Positions 1 through 12,637 of a stretch of 64,000 nucleotides of DNA are shown piece by piece. The position numbers were made by a program, and so were the translations under genes. How positions within the stretch are numbered: the stretch's first letter is position 1; each line of letters begins with the position of its first letter. Source of the DNA: Cliona cf. orientalis (Eukaryota > Porifera > Demospongiae > Clionaida > Clionaidae); NCBI GenBank assembly GCA_963930775.1, contig OZ005706.1, positions 558,001 through 622,000 of the forward strand, written 5' to 3'. A model generated the notes under the pieces. It made no database searches and was not told the DNA's origin. It saw nothing but the letters and a program-made list of their open reading frames with translations.

Positions 1-1927
1 GCTGACCAGCGCCCTAATGCCGTGTCACAACCACACCTTTCTAGGTAGGTGATCAAAGTACAGAGAGGGAGAGGGGAAGTTAAAGTGTCCTTGAGCTGTT
101 ATGCTCATTGTTGCGTGTGTACAAAAGCTGTTTTTGATGCCATTCCAGTGTTTTTCAGCATAGTTTATGTAAATAAGTCAGAAAGATTATGATTGTCTTT
201 GAGCTACAAAAATTAGTATTGTATACAGCATAGTGGAGTGTGGGCTCTCTGTGTGTTGATGTTAGGTTGTTGCTAGGCAAAATACTTACTCTAAAAGGTT
301 GCTGGGCAACCTTTGATGTTGGACATGTTGTCCAAATTTCCTAATCAGTGTTTGGGGCTGTAGGTTAGTATAAGGCACTTGAAAGCGACTTGTACATCCT
401 AGTGTAGCAATACTGATTATGAATCAGCCATGGATTGCTGAGTAAGGGACTGTTACTTCACCACACATGTGCATGTGTGTCATTATACGTGACATCACCA
501 AATTGAAGGGAGTATTTTAGTAGTAATATTGGCATAATGAGCTATGCTATTTGCTGACTCAAGCAGAACCAGAGAGGCCTTTCCCAGTGAGTGAGTGTAT
601 TTTGGGAATCACCTTTTGAATGAAGACTAGACTGTCTGTATAGCTGCTCATTCAAAACATCTGCGTCATGAGCTGTTGGGGCCATCTGTCAGTGGAAGGT
701 GGTGATATGGCTTACATTTTACCCCTCCCTCCCTCCCTCCTTCCCTATCTCTTTCTATCTTTCTCTCTCTTAATCTGTTTGCAAAGAATTCCTGAATTAC
801 CAAAGCCTAGCTCCGCGTACACAGTGTTCTCCCTAAGGCATGTCGGCCCAACAAGCCTTCAGTACAGCTTTTCTTTTTTGGTGTGGGAATAGGAATTATC
901 CATGTACTTTGATGTGGCCACAGGCTCCGCCCAAACTATACCCTCCCGTCATGCCTTGAATTTAGCCTGGGGAGAACACTGGTACATACTAAAGACTCCT
1001 CTCTTCCTTTAGCGAGCCCCCTACATGTTAGTGTTGCTTGGTGATGTAACTATTTCGCAGTCGTCGTGTGCGAACGCTGACCTACCTACCTACATCTGTC
1101 AATGTTTATTTCGGTGTGTGTGTGCGTGTGCGTGTGTCTGGTCTCCTAGCTGGGGTGGTGTCGAATTACTTCCACAATATGGCCTCCCTCTGCTGGCCTC
1201 TGCCCTTCCCCGCTAACTCAGTTATAAACCTCTCTCTCTCTCTATCGCCCTCTCTCTGTCTCTCTCTCTCTCTCGCTAATGAGTTCTGAAACGTGATAGA
1301 TTTAGTTGGTTTCGAGGGCGACTTGACGACTCTTGTGGTTGCTGTGTGGCTCACCATAGCTACCACCCATACAACTGACTCATATTATTCTAATAATCAT
1401 AATAAAGAGATTCACATTATATATAATGTATGTGTATCGTTGTGTGTGATTATGTTATGTGACTTCACCCGTAGCGTCTCATTGGCTGCCCTGAGCAAAC
1501 CGTAGATTCATTTACGTACGAGGCAGAGGGGGGGGGGGTCTTCGGAACATTCTTTATTTTCACCACACCTGCGTGTGTAATTTAGGTGATAGATGAGATT
1601 CATGATAAAGAGTGGCACCATTCCACACGAGATGAATATCCTTGGTTGGTTTATTTATTAATTTATTTCGCTGATAATATTGTCTTGGGTCAATTTCCAT
1701 CCTGCTCATGATATGATTTGTTGTTTTTAATAGTTATTGTCATTTTATCACGGCATGTACTTAGGTCAGTAAATGGGATTTGACTAATTTAATGGGAAAT
1801 TAGTTTAAGTGGTTTATTAACTTAGGCAATTTAATGTAGTGTAGCGTAATTGTGGTAAATTTTGCCAAGTATGTACGAGGACAAATCATAGTGCCAAACC
1901 ATTAAATTGTTAAAATTTTGGCACAAT

Positions 1928-1970
<43 letters not shown>

Positions 1971-3383
1971 CCCCCACGCCTTTCACCAGATATGGAGGTG
2001 TGTGCCACCCAATCACCTCACAAGAGGTGATAAATTTTTGCCTGGCTAGGTCAGTGGTGATTTTGAAGGCTAGATCACTGCAGGCTTTTGTTCTGTGTGT
2101 GTGCGTGAGTTAATTTTGTGCTTCGTGATGAATTGGAGATATCTCGAGTTACACCCTCTGTCTGTCCCATGCCACCTTAAATGGAGTGGTGGCTGCGCTC
2201 ACGATCGATACTATCAGAATGTGTAAACTAATATTTTGGGAGTGCAAAATAATCTGGTTTAGAATTCCAGCAGATTAGCTTTTCCTTTGACAACACGATA
2301 CGCATGAAGGGGGCACAATTCCCTAAATCGAAAAAAAAATGATTTCATGTTTCCTTAATATTTTATACACTATTGTACTTGTAGCTTCCTTCTGCCTATA
2401 AGAAAACATCGTTAATGCTGTCCCCTTCCCTTCACATGTACATGTTACATGTAATCAGCCTGCCAGCTAGCTACCTGTTAGCTACCTTTTTCCTGGTACT
2501 ATATTATATGAATCACAGCAACATAATAATTATTACTGAGCAGGGAGGGGAGGCTCAGAACTTCAGGGAACTGTACAGTTACAAAATCATTCTAATTGCT
2601 TTGATGAGATGCCTAACATTGCATACGTAGCAGCGTGTAATAATCCTCAGTCTGGTCTGGATGAAAGGGACCACAGCTTCCTGGCACTGTGGCCGTGTTG
2701 GGTGGTTGATGTACACACTGTCTGGGTCAGTTGGTGGTTGATGAGCTGACATGCAGTACGTAGCTTTGTGATCAAAAGAAGCTTATTGTGATGTTGGTTG
2801 GGTCACATGCATGTTGGGCCATGGGCATGCCCTTGATGATATAAGCTTGAGCTGCCAACTCGACCAGTCCCAAGGTCACTGACACCTGTTTTTTATTATT
2901 CTCAAAGCTATATAGGCATATGACAGAGGGAGGGAGGGAGAAGGGGGGGGGGGGGGATTGGATGATTCCCCCCCCCCCCCCCCCCCCCCAGAATTTGGGA
3001 TTAGAACTTTGTGTAAGCTCTAAAGTTTCGTCCGCAAACGGGAGTTGGTCAGAGAGCAGGTGTTGGGTGGTTGGATGGTCAAGCCCAGTGCCCACCATGG
3101 ATGGATGGATGTGGCGCCATAAGTGGATCCTGGTTGGCGTTGGTCAATTTGGTTATCTGTTGTCTAATTGATTTTTGAACCGTAAGAGTTTATTGCTGGA
3201 TTGCCCGTTTGTGTGTGTGCGTGGGGGTATATAGCACCTTTGCCCCTATCCTATTGATTTCTCTATAAAACGCCCAAGGTCATATCATGGAGGAGTGTAG
3301 ACTTATGACAGTGATACGATCTTAAATACTTGTGATGCTTCATTCTGCTGTGTTCTCTCTCTCCCTCCCTCCCGCTTCCTCAG
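1..3383. other. Upstream/intronic region of glypican, no secure exon
   Basis: This stretch lies 5' of the first recognisable glypican exon and should hold its missing N-terminal exon(s), signal peptide and promoter, or one long intron. A possible exon end is seen at 1-45: an open reading frame followed by a GTAGGT donor. I cannot link it to glypican. The rest is AT-rich DNA with a (CT)n tract (about 1930-1968), other CT/GT tracts around 1230-1275, and paired G and C homopolymers at about 2943-2989. Short open frames here come from these simple repeats. Confidence 0.5.
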
Positions 3384-4298
3384 GTGAATTTGTCAATTTC
3401 ATCCGTGCCTCTAAGGTGAACTTGGTCTCTGCAATGAGACGAACGTTCTTCTTCTATTTTACTCCCTACGAGGACATCTTTGACGATTTCTATGCCTACC
3501 TTGAGAAGACGGTGGAGACTGGTTACCTCTGCGATATGGAGCAAGAATTTACTAAGGTGAGAAGCATGTTTGTGTGTGTGTGTGTGTGGGGGGGGGGGGG
3601 GGGAGGGGTTGGGTGGGAAGAGAGTAGAACTTTCTCCTTCTTCTCAGCAATAACATGTTGGTACCTTAATGTGAGGGGTAGCAAGCACGTGTATTCATCT
3701 CTCTCTCTCTTTCTCACTCTCCACACACACACACACACACAGATATCCTTTGAGGTATTCCTAGCTGGCTACTCGGCTACCTCCAAGGCAAATGGTTACC
3801 CTGACGATCTCCCCAATACTCATGAATTTCGACAGTGCATGTACGACTTCTTTTTGGATCTCCGAGGGGAGAAGATTTCCATCGGGCTGATCGGCTTCCT
3901 TCGTGCCTACAACCTCACCATGCGCTATGTACGAGCGCTCAAGATGATTGAAGAGGTCATCGAGGGCATCTTGGACTTACCGTTGACCGAACAGTGCCAG
4001 AGTGCCCTGATGAAGATGACGTACTGTTCGCAGTGCGCCGGCTACAAGGACGAACTCCTACCTTGCCAGGGCCTTTGCATGAACACCCTGAGGGGCTGTT
4101 TTGTCGATTACGTCGACCTGATCAAGCCATTTCAAGACACATCCAACGCTCTTACTGAGTTGAATAAGATCATTGAGCGTGATTTTAACCCGTGGAATCA
4201 GATTACCTTACTTAATTCATACTTCAGTCGAACTGCTACCGAGACTCAAGGTGATATCGTCAATATCAGACAAGACGTGAGTTCTTGGTTTGAGTGTG

Positions 4299-4333
<35 letters not shown>

Positions 4334-6254
4334 GATTGTGTATGTAGGAAGGGTGACATTTTGTGCTGCAAGCGTGCTTCGTCTAATCGTACGGTCCATT
4401 AGCGTAAAAAATAAAGAAAAGTGTGATTGGGTGAGAAGGCAGTTTCTGAAAGGCTTCATGATATATATCTTGGCAGTCGGGTGTTGAAACTTTATATATA
4501 AGAATTTTGATTTTAGTGCCGTCAGCACAGTAATTAAGTGACTTGTAGCCAAATTGCCCAATTTTAATGTTTCTACCCTTTCGCTTTTAATTGGAGTGGG
4601 TGGTGTGGGAGCAACACGACAAAAACAGGATGTCTGAAAAATGGAGCAGATGGTAGGATTGCTGAGCGAGCCTATCTCCATGGAGATGACCTCTAGTGAC
4701 CTCAATATGCTGAATCAGCAACATCTGACCTCCCCCTACCCAACATGTACATATATATATATGGGAGAGCTCATGTGAAAGTATTTGCAGCTTCCTAGTG
4801 AGTCTATGTCTGGATATGTTGGTAGTATGGTTTTGTAGTACTCTGTTGGCTTGTGGGGAGTGGGAGAGATGGCCTCCATTGCTAGTCTTTGATGTCTGAT
4901 CCCCTGCCTGCTGCCAAAACTTCATTTCTCTGCTATGATCATCCATGGACTAAGGCCAAAAGCTCAGTGGATACCATGGCCATATTTGCTCGTCTGTATG
5001 GGCCAGCCTTTCCATAACAGTGAATGGCTTTGAGATTAGCTTAGTATATGAGGCTACCTTGAAAGCAGTGTTGAATCTGAACAATCCGGCCTGATTCAGT
5101 TACAGCTCATTGTAGGTGGTATACAGTGTGCATTATACATCCTTATGGTCCTTCTAGGGTGCTGTGCGTGCGTGGTATAATTATGTTGTTATGTAAATCG
5201 GATTATAGTTTCCCACTTTGTGTCTGTGAGGTTTCTGAAAATGGAGAGATCTGGATCAGAGAGAGAGAGAGAGGAACTTCCTTAGTGCACCATGCAATAG
5301 ATAAGTCATGTTTGGCACTTGTTCCTTTGTGCAAAACCCTCATTGCAATGATAAATTTATGTTGAGGAAAAAAAAAAAAGAGAGAGAGAGGGGGAGAAAA
5401 GGGGGAGGATAGTGCCCAGCTGCAATCAGTGTACTCTAGGTGGTGGTAGTGGTGGTGTTGTGTACAGGTACCACCTGGGACATTGCAGGTAACTAACATG
5501 GCAGGAAATCCACTGTGTAGATGAGTAATTTGTCCAACAAATGGCTTTCCCTGGTCAACTGCCAACTCCAGTCGTCTGCCTTGGTGTACACAAAGCTTTT
5601 AGTGATAGTCTAATCTTTGTGACCTCATATTGTTGTCATAGACACCTATTTGCCCTGCTATTGTGTTGTTTGTGAATTTTTGGAGGCGGCTGTTTTGTCA
5701 ACTAGGTTGAACCTTGATAAACTGACAGGATGGGTGCCTTGTTTAAAGAGCTTTGATCTTGAGTGTGTTTTGTAAATGCTACTAGGACTTTCAGCTATCC
5801 ATTTTCCAGACTATAATAATTATCTCTGCTGCTGTTATAATTAGTTTGTGTGTAGCATGTGCTTGCAGTCAGTAATTCAATTTAGGTCTGTCTAGTGGTC
5901 AATTAAAGCTCATTGGTCTTTTACTAAAGGTGTGAGTACAAGCACTCTGGAGTACAAGTAGGTAGTGGTGTGTTTAATTTGAAGAGCCAATATTCTTAGA
6001 ATCCATATTGAGGTGCTTGGGGATAGGCAGTTTTTCTGACCACTGTCACCTGCTTAGTGCTGCAGGTGGTTATATGGAATTTTCATTAGAAGATTATAAA
6101 GAATAGGTAATGTAGCCAGACCTTGGTGACCTCACCTATTGTGGTCTGACCTGCACTGTTCGCTAAACAGTAGGTGCATTCTTCTTCAATTGCATATTAT
6201 TATGTACCTCCCATAGCCTATAGTTCCATGAATTGCTGGCTAATTACAAATACA

Positions 6255-6291
<37 letters not shown>

Positions 6292-6668
6292 CACATACAG
6301 TTGTTCACCCAGTGTGATCAGGATGGTCCAACGAATAGAAACAGGCGATCCTCCCCTGCAGCAGCTGCCCCTGCCCCTCTCCCTCGAGATAAGATGGCGG
6401 AAGGTGTGCGTGATCGACGAATGGTCGTGGGGAGAGCTGCCCCTCCTGCTCCCTATGCTGCCATTAACGAGTCCGCCTACTGTATCATTCGCGCCATCCC
6501 TGTCTTCACAGCCATGGCTGAAGAAATCTGTGGTAGAAGAGACATTGATCAAATCAACACCAAGTGCTGGACTGGGCTGACATATGGAAGGTAGGTTATC
6601 ATAATATTATCATTAGTGGTATAATTTTTGTAGGGTCATTGATAAGATGCTTTTTTTTACACTCACTT

Positions 6669-6699
<31 letters not shown>

Positions 6700-7193
6700 T
6701 TTTCTCTTGCAGCTATGAGAGAAGCATTGTTGATTTGAATCGCTCTGCTCAGAGGGACAATCCTGAGCTACTAGTCTGCACAAAGCAGTCCCGTGTTCAG
6801 AAGCAGGTAGCACAGCTCTGCTTTATCACCCAAGAGTTGAACATTCTCAGCGGTGTTCAGGCTTGTAGCTCAGATGACGAAGACTGTGTCGATACTGTAC
6901 CACATACCTGCAATTATTTCCAGTTCCCAGACTCATATGAGTACAAGCCTATCAATGCCTCTGATGTAATAGATACCGGGTCCGGTTCCGGTTCTGGAAC
7001 CGAGAATGACAGCGAAGACGATGAAGATGAAGATGTGTGTGCCGAAGGCTTCGGGGCGACCCCTACAATTATTATTGGACCGGATACAACAGACAAGGAT
7101 AAGATGAAACTACAAGGCTCCGGTGCAGGAGGCCTCTCGTCAATGATGTCATTATTAACGCTGGTCCTATTTGCAGCTGTCAGTATAATATAG
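3384..7193 (+). CDS. Glypican (GPI-anchored heparan sulfate proteoglycan core), 5' incomplete
   Basis: Exons: 3384-3556, 3743-4276, 6301-6590 and 6713-7193, all with GT-AG borders and consistent phase, giving about 492 residues. Glypicans are usually 550-580 residues, so an N-terminal exon with the signal peptide is missing. The exon at 3743-4276 has the glypican cysteine signature (CSQCAGY, then LLPCQGLCMNTLRGC). The last exon carries repeated Ser-Gly dipeptides (TGSGSGSG, about 6976-6999) followed by an acidic run, the usual glycosaminoglycan attachment context. It ends in a hydrophobic tail (MMSLLTLVLFAAVSII) typical of a GPI signal. Glypicans act at the cell surface as co-receptors for Wnt, Hedgehog, BMP and FGF ligands. 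The 2-kb intron 4277-6300 holds only simple repeats. The acceptors of the second and fourth exons are preceded directly by (CA)n and (CT)n microsatellites. Identification is secure; exact subtype is not. Confidence 0.92.
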
Positions 7194-7608
7194 TATGTTT
7201 ATGCATCATCTCCCATTCACTACTGCATCCTCTACAGCATTTCTACTGGTCTCTTCTTAATTCTCAACCACTGCCACTGGTCATGTTTTTTTTTGTGTTG
7301 GCTACAGGTTTTCCCTTGGTCAAAAACTCATTAATTTAAGATCTTTCATCTAATGTTTTTGTTACATTATTATACAATCATGCATTTTATCACTACATTT
7401 TATTATGCACTATAATTGTATTTAATATGATTATGTATATGATTGTAGTCGACTAAGTAGCTGTTTTAGCTATTCATAAACATGTCATGATCACCAAATT
7501 GAAACTGTTCTATCATGCAAGGTCCCCCCCAAAAAAGTAATTTTGACGACTATTTCCATACCACCTCTTCACGATCACGCATGCGCATTGATGACGTGTG
7601 ATAAACTG
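7194..7608. other. Convergent 3' intergenic region
   Basis: This is the 415 bp between the glypican stop and the stop of the sulfotransferase on the other strand. It must hold both 3' UTRs. It is AT-rich, and I see no further gene. Confidence 0.5.
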
Positions 7609-9346
7609 TCATCTGTGATTCATCGGATCGTTCCACTCGCCTTCTAGCATTTGACTCAGTGCTGTGTTGTATGGCTGAAAGAACTTCACCAGCAACTCTC
7701 TTGTTTCTTTCAGCATCCTCATACCATCGCTCACTGTCGAATTGTTGAGTCCCTGCGGCTTTTGTCCTAAGCCCAGCAAACTGCTGTGCAAATGTCCGTG
7801 GAGTATATCAGACAGCTCAGCTTTACTCTGCTTCTTCACGCCAAGAAACTGCCACACTCTTTCCAACAGAGCGTATGGATCAGCAGACATATCCTCTGTT
7901 CTCAAAAGCAGCATCCTCTCTTTGGGAATGACCTTCAACCATCTCTTCAAGTGGACATGATAAAGGCTTATACCAAGCCTCACTCTGCTACACTCGGTGC
8001 TGACTGTACTAGCAGCGGCTGATGATGATTTTCTAGGCGCTGTGATGGTGGATAGGTGGGTGCAGATCTCCACAGAGTTTCCTGACTCGAGGCAGCTGTC
8101 AAAGTCGTCTATTTCTTGCTGGACTACCTTATTAAACACATCAGCACTGACATTGAAAGCTGGATCGTTGTTGAAAATCTGTTCCCTCTCAATCTCCGTC
8201 CTATTATTCCCTTTTCCCTTGAGTTTTATTCTCAGTGCTTCTTCACAGAGGTACCTGAAATCAGAAAACAATCTATCCACCGGATTTCTCATTAAAACGA
8301 TGAATTTAGCGTTAGGAACAATGCTTGAGATTAGATGAGGGAGAGCACAGAAGTTATTGTTAGTTCTCACATCCCACACAGTGGACTGGCTCCCATCGAT
8401 GAGCAGCTGCTCTGTGCTATTATTAACATCAATCTGTTCTGATGCCTCACGAAAATGCGACAAATACCTAATGACAGCAAGAAAGTTGTGGGGAAACTTT
8501 GAAGAGAAGAGATAGCGAGTCCACCAGTGAGGCTCCTTATTCATACCTCCAGCCAAATCTGGATGAGATGTTAACATCTTGTAGAGCTGAGTGCTTCCGC
8601 TCCTGGGAAAACCGATGAAATATACCATTGGTACGCAGACAAGAGACTTGGGAGGCAGTTCTAGATTTAGAGACGGGCCTGGTAACTGTGGTGAGCTTGA
8701 GCTGGATTTCAGAGGGGCACCACTTTGCTGCTGGTAGCCACCAAAGACCAAGTTCATGAGATTAAAGGCTTCAGTATCGGAAATATTTCCTCGGGTGGTT
8801 TGAAGCATTTTGTTGACTTTCAGTGGTACACTCAGGTGCATGTACCAGCAGGGATTGCGGAAATTCTTCTCAAATTGTTCCGGGGGAGGGATGAGTGTTC
8901 TGAGGGTCGATGCAAGGTTTGCCAGATCCACACTACCAACAGGAGCTTCAGTTAATGACCAGTTCACAGTGCACCCTTCAGAATTCAAGTAATCTTGTGC
9001 TGATTTTATATTACGCTGTGCTGGCTCATTGCTATCAATATTCAATTCTGATGTCATATGTAAGATTTTTCTGTCCCTATGCATTCCCCTAAGTAAGTTC
9101 ATACCTGCATAAAATTGCAGTATATAATATTATTATGATTCCTATAAGTTATTAAAAATTAATTATTGACTTACTGCTCCTGGCGCTGTAGTAGACGTTG
9201 CCGAGCTGTTGGGTGGGCGTGGTGAAACCGGACGACGCGGACTGAGTGAAGATGGTAAAGAACCAGAGTCCCAGGGCCACGTTGGTCACCAGAGACGCCA
9301 CCATTAGCCATTTCAGGTGCCTCGTCTTGTTGGCACATCGTCTCAT
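7609..9346 (-). CDS. Carbohydrate sulfotransferase 15-like (GalNAc4S-6ST family)
   Basis: Two exons, 9175-9346 (start) and 7609-9104, joined in phase 1, encode about 555 residues, close to vertebrate CHST15. The N-terminus is a short basic stretch and one hydrophobic segment (WLMVASLVTNVALGLWFF), a type II Golgi signal anchor. The sulfotransferase domain shows the 5'-phosphosulfate loop of the PAPS site (GFPRSGST, about residue 220) and the 3'-phosphate loop (MRNPVDRLFSDF, about residue 330). CHST15 enzymes transfer sulfate from PAPS to C6 of GalNAc-4-sulfate in chondroitin or dermatan sulfate; the precise substrate here is inferred. A paralogue lies at 51981-53759. The gene is convergent with glypican and just downstream of DOCK-D on the same strand. 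Confidence 0.88.
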
Positions 9347-9644
9347 TGCGTTATGGTGTGGTGAAACGGCTGTTGGGCTTGCATGGATACAGAGGTATTT
9401 TTATTAAACAGCGCATGCGCAGTGAGACCTACATAATTACAATGTATTATAATAATTATTATGTGCTTTAGATCTGCACAGCTGCAGATCTCTATAAAAA
9501 TTTAATTATAAAAACAACATAGGGTTATCAATATTAATTTAAAGAATCAAAATCAAACTAAGAGGAAAGATGTGTTCAACAAAAGAAAAAAGAGAGAGGA
9601 AGGAAACAAAAGTTGTCAGAGCAGATGGGTGCGGCAGTGTAGGT
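9347..9644. other. Intergenic region between DOCK 3' end and sulfotransferase 5' end
   Basis: About 300 bp that must contain the sulfotransferase promoter and the DOCK 3' UTR. It is AT-rich with a small palindrome around 9470-9492 (agatctgcacagctgcagatct). An open frame running on from the last DOCK exon here is out of phase with it. Confidence 0.45.
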
Positions 9645-12637
9645 TCATTTACTGCCACTGATGGAGCTAAAGAGGATGGCTGACATTCTGTGAGGGTCAG
9701 CTTGACTAGTGCCCCTTCTCCCTCGAGAGAAGCCATCGGGGTGAGTCGGAGAGAGCGGTCTTTGTGGCTGCAGAAAAAAAGATGATAAATAAAAAAAATT
9801 GTCCCTAATAATTATTATGATTGTTAGTAGCTGTTAATAGTTAATTATTCCTCACCTCTGGTTCGATATCGAGCAAAGGTGCTAGTGACAGCTGCATCTG
9901 CTGGAACTTGCTCTTCAACTCATCGTGGTAGAGCAGCTGGTCAGTGGATATTAGGCGGCTATTAAGCTCCATGGCTTCTTGGCAAACTTGGATGAAAGAT
10001 CTAAAGAAATTAATAATTATTACGATTTGGTGATTCTTATACTTTCAACATAAAAATTTGTCACACAAAAAACTTCATACCGTACTTAATCTAATACTAC
10101 GTATGGAAAAAAATTTTCATTTTTGAAAAACGCGCGATTTTCTGGTAAAGGTCGTCAATCGCTCCATATATATTATACATTATGAGAATTCGTAAAATGC
10201 TAATTTCTTAAGTTAGATTGGATCATACATTGTATTCGATTAACTACGGTATCACAAAAATTTCCAGATCCACAGTATTATAGCTTAGTGCTCTATAATA
10301 TCATACCTGTATGCCTCCTTCAGTCTCTCGATGTGCTGTTTGGGCTGAGAGAGAACGTGAGGCTCCTTGAGAAACAGTGAGTACTCTTGGACCCCTTGGT
10401 TGACCTGGGTGCTGATGCTGCCCTGGAGTAGCAGCTGTAGACCCTTCAAGTCAGGGGGATCCATCTTCACCACAGCACTCATGTCCGATGTCTTCTTGTC
10501 CATAGCTTCAACCGCAACCTAAAAGAAAGAGACATCATATTATGGAATGGAAAAATTGGTATTGAAATCATAATTGAGGAGGTAGTGTTGGTAAATGGTT
10601 AGGCCATGGATGCCACACCCACCTCGATGGCGCTGAGTTCAAACTGTTCCTGGTCGAGCACAAGGATTCGTTTCTTCACGTATGGAAACCAGTGGGAAGC
10701 TGTGCAAATAGAAGTAATGAGGTAGATGATGATGATAATTTTTAACTGCACTCAAAATTATTAAAGGCAGTCAGTCATACTTACTAGTCAGTATTGTTTT
10801 TCTTGTGCACTGCTTTGTGACGTCGCCGTGGGCCTTCCCATCCGCAGTGAACGGGGTCTCAAACACAAACCGGCTGATTCTGTTCTGCCGCTCAAAGCTT
10901 GTCTGCCTAGTCTCCAACTCCTCGGTCGTGAAGTACGGCTCAACGTGAGTGATCTGGATGTGGGCATGCTCCTGGTTGAGAGTGGAGGGATTTACCTAAG
11001 GCGGGAGGGAGGGAGGGAGAGAGAGTGAGAGAAAGAGAGAGAGAGAGATAAGTGAACATTACTCCATGAACTACAACAGGTGACTCACTCTTCCCGACTC
11101 CTTTATGATGTGAACTATGTCTGGACTCCCAAATTTCTTAGAGTAGAGTTTCTGAAGCCTGAGCGTCAGTTCTCCCAACTTGGTCACCTTGGGCTCCTTG
11201 TAGATAAACTGCTTCTCATTGTCATCTCCAAATGGCTGCAACGAAATATAGACAGGCACTACTGATGGGTGTATGGGGATTTATATAGAGGGTGGGGGGG
11301 GGGGGGGGGGGGGGGGGGCACAGCTGATACCCCCCTTCTCTAGAATCATCCCTTCCTGCTTGAAGAAACAGCACTTTCATTATGTATGCTTGAGTTTACC
11401 TTCCCGTAGAAGGCAATCCTGAAGTAGGTGCCAAGGTATCTCTTCCCCGTAGCCATTATCTCAACGACCCTCTTGAAAGCAACGTGAAGCTTCCCGTACA
11501 TCTCCTTCATCTTCTCAAAGTCCCTTGTCTTCTCGTAGAATGGCTGGAGCAGCTTGTAGACTTCTGACATCACCTCGTATCTCTCGGCCTGCTCCAGGTA
11601 AGTGATGCTACTCTCCAGCAAGGTCACCAAGTTTCGCTGAGGAAGGTGATTGGGTAAAATGGAGTAAGTATTAACGTCCATCAGTGTCAAAAGTATGAAG
11701 ATTATATCCTTCACATTATTTTTGTGCCCCTAGCAGGTCAAGATAGTACTTTACATTTACCTCGGTGAAGGTGAGCTCATCGGAGATGGCTGTTTCTCTG
11801 TCATCCTTGATGCTACCCTCGTCTCTCTCAATGTTCGGTGAGATGTGGCGAAACGCCCTGCAGCCTTCAGGGTAGATCCCTACACAATAAGCAATAATTA
11901 TAATAATAACATGAAGATACAAAGATGAAGAAATGCTTTACAAAAAAGATCACAAACCTTTAATTCTGAGGTACTCTGCTATGAGCCCGGCTATGTGGAT
12001 GCAGCAGTGAGCAGCCTCAGAGTAGTTGCCGTATTTGAGGTGGAGAGAGGCCATGCTGTCCAGCCAGGTCTGACGCAGCTCAGGGGACGTGCTGTACGAG
12101 TTGGCCAGAGTGTAGTGGAGGTCAACCAGCTTCTCGTGGTCTATCTGGTGAATCTGTTAACGATGAACAAGAGAGACGATTTTAAATTGATATTATAATC
12201 ACGATCTCAAAATATAGAATAAGATCTTGTAATAATAATATCATGCTCTATGGTGTCAAAAATGTGTTGTATACACCATCCCAAAACGTGCTATGCAATC
12301 TCAAAATGTGTTATACGATCTCAAAATGTGTTACATTATCTCATAATTTTGCAGTACTATTATTATATTATACCTTCATTTGAGCCGTGGAGCTGAGAAC
12401 TGTTTTGAGTCTTTTCATTAAATCTTGAACCTCAAGTGGAAAGCTAGTACCCTAAAAAACAATATTAATTACTATCAGTTGGCATCAGTGCATGGCAATT
12501 TGACTGATGTAGTATATATGTACCTTGACCTTCTCATCGTGCTCTACAAAGGTGGCAATCGTGGAGAGCGATTTTCTCAAGTTGGTGTCGTTTTGACCGA
12601 GCAGGTTGGTGACCAGCTTCGACACAGCAATGGTGGA
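9645..12637 (-). other. DOCK-D DHR2 catalytic exons and C-terminus
   Basis: Exons: 12524-12637, 12374-12451, 11958-12153, 11761-11879, 11400-11636, 11089-11235, 10785-10995, 10623-10699, 10307-10518, 9856-10000, 9645-9767. Landmarks: YGNYSEAAHC, GKRYLGTYFRIAFYG, KQFIYKEPKVTKLGE, HIQITHVEPYF, RISRFVFETPFT, WFPYVKKR and LQGSISTQVNQG. The last covers the lobe C insert whose valine acts as nucleotide sensor in DOCK9, so the exchange function looks intact. Middle-region exons between 12854 and 17697 begin at 12854, 13004, 13163, 13353, 13516, 13644, 13932, 14370, 14741, 15101, 15392, 15686, 15857, 15993, 16266, 16560, 16656, 16836, 16977, 17234, 17405 and 17599. Confidence 0.88.

Noticed and set aside
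9539..9736. Frame continuing past the last DOCK exon to 9539
   Set aside because: Phase of the preceding 55 exons requires the alternative frame, which stops at 9645.
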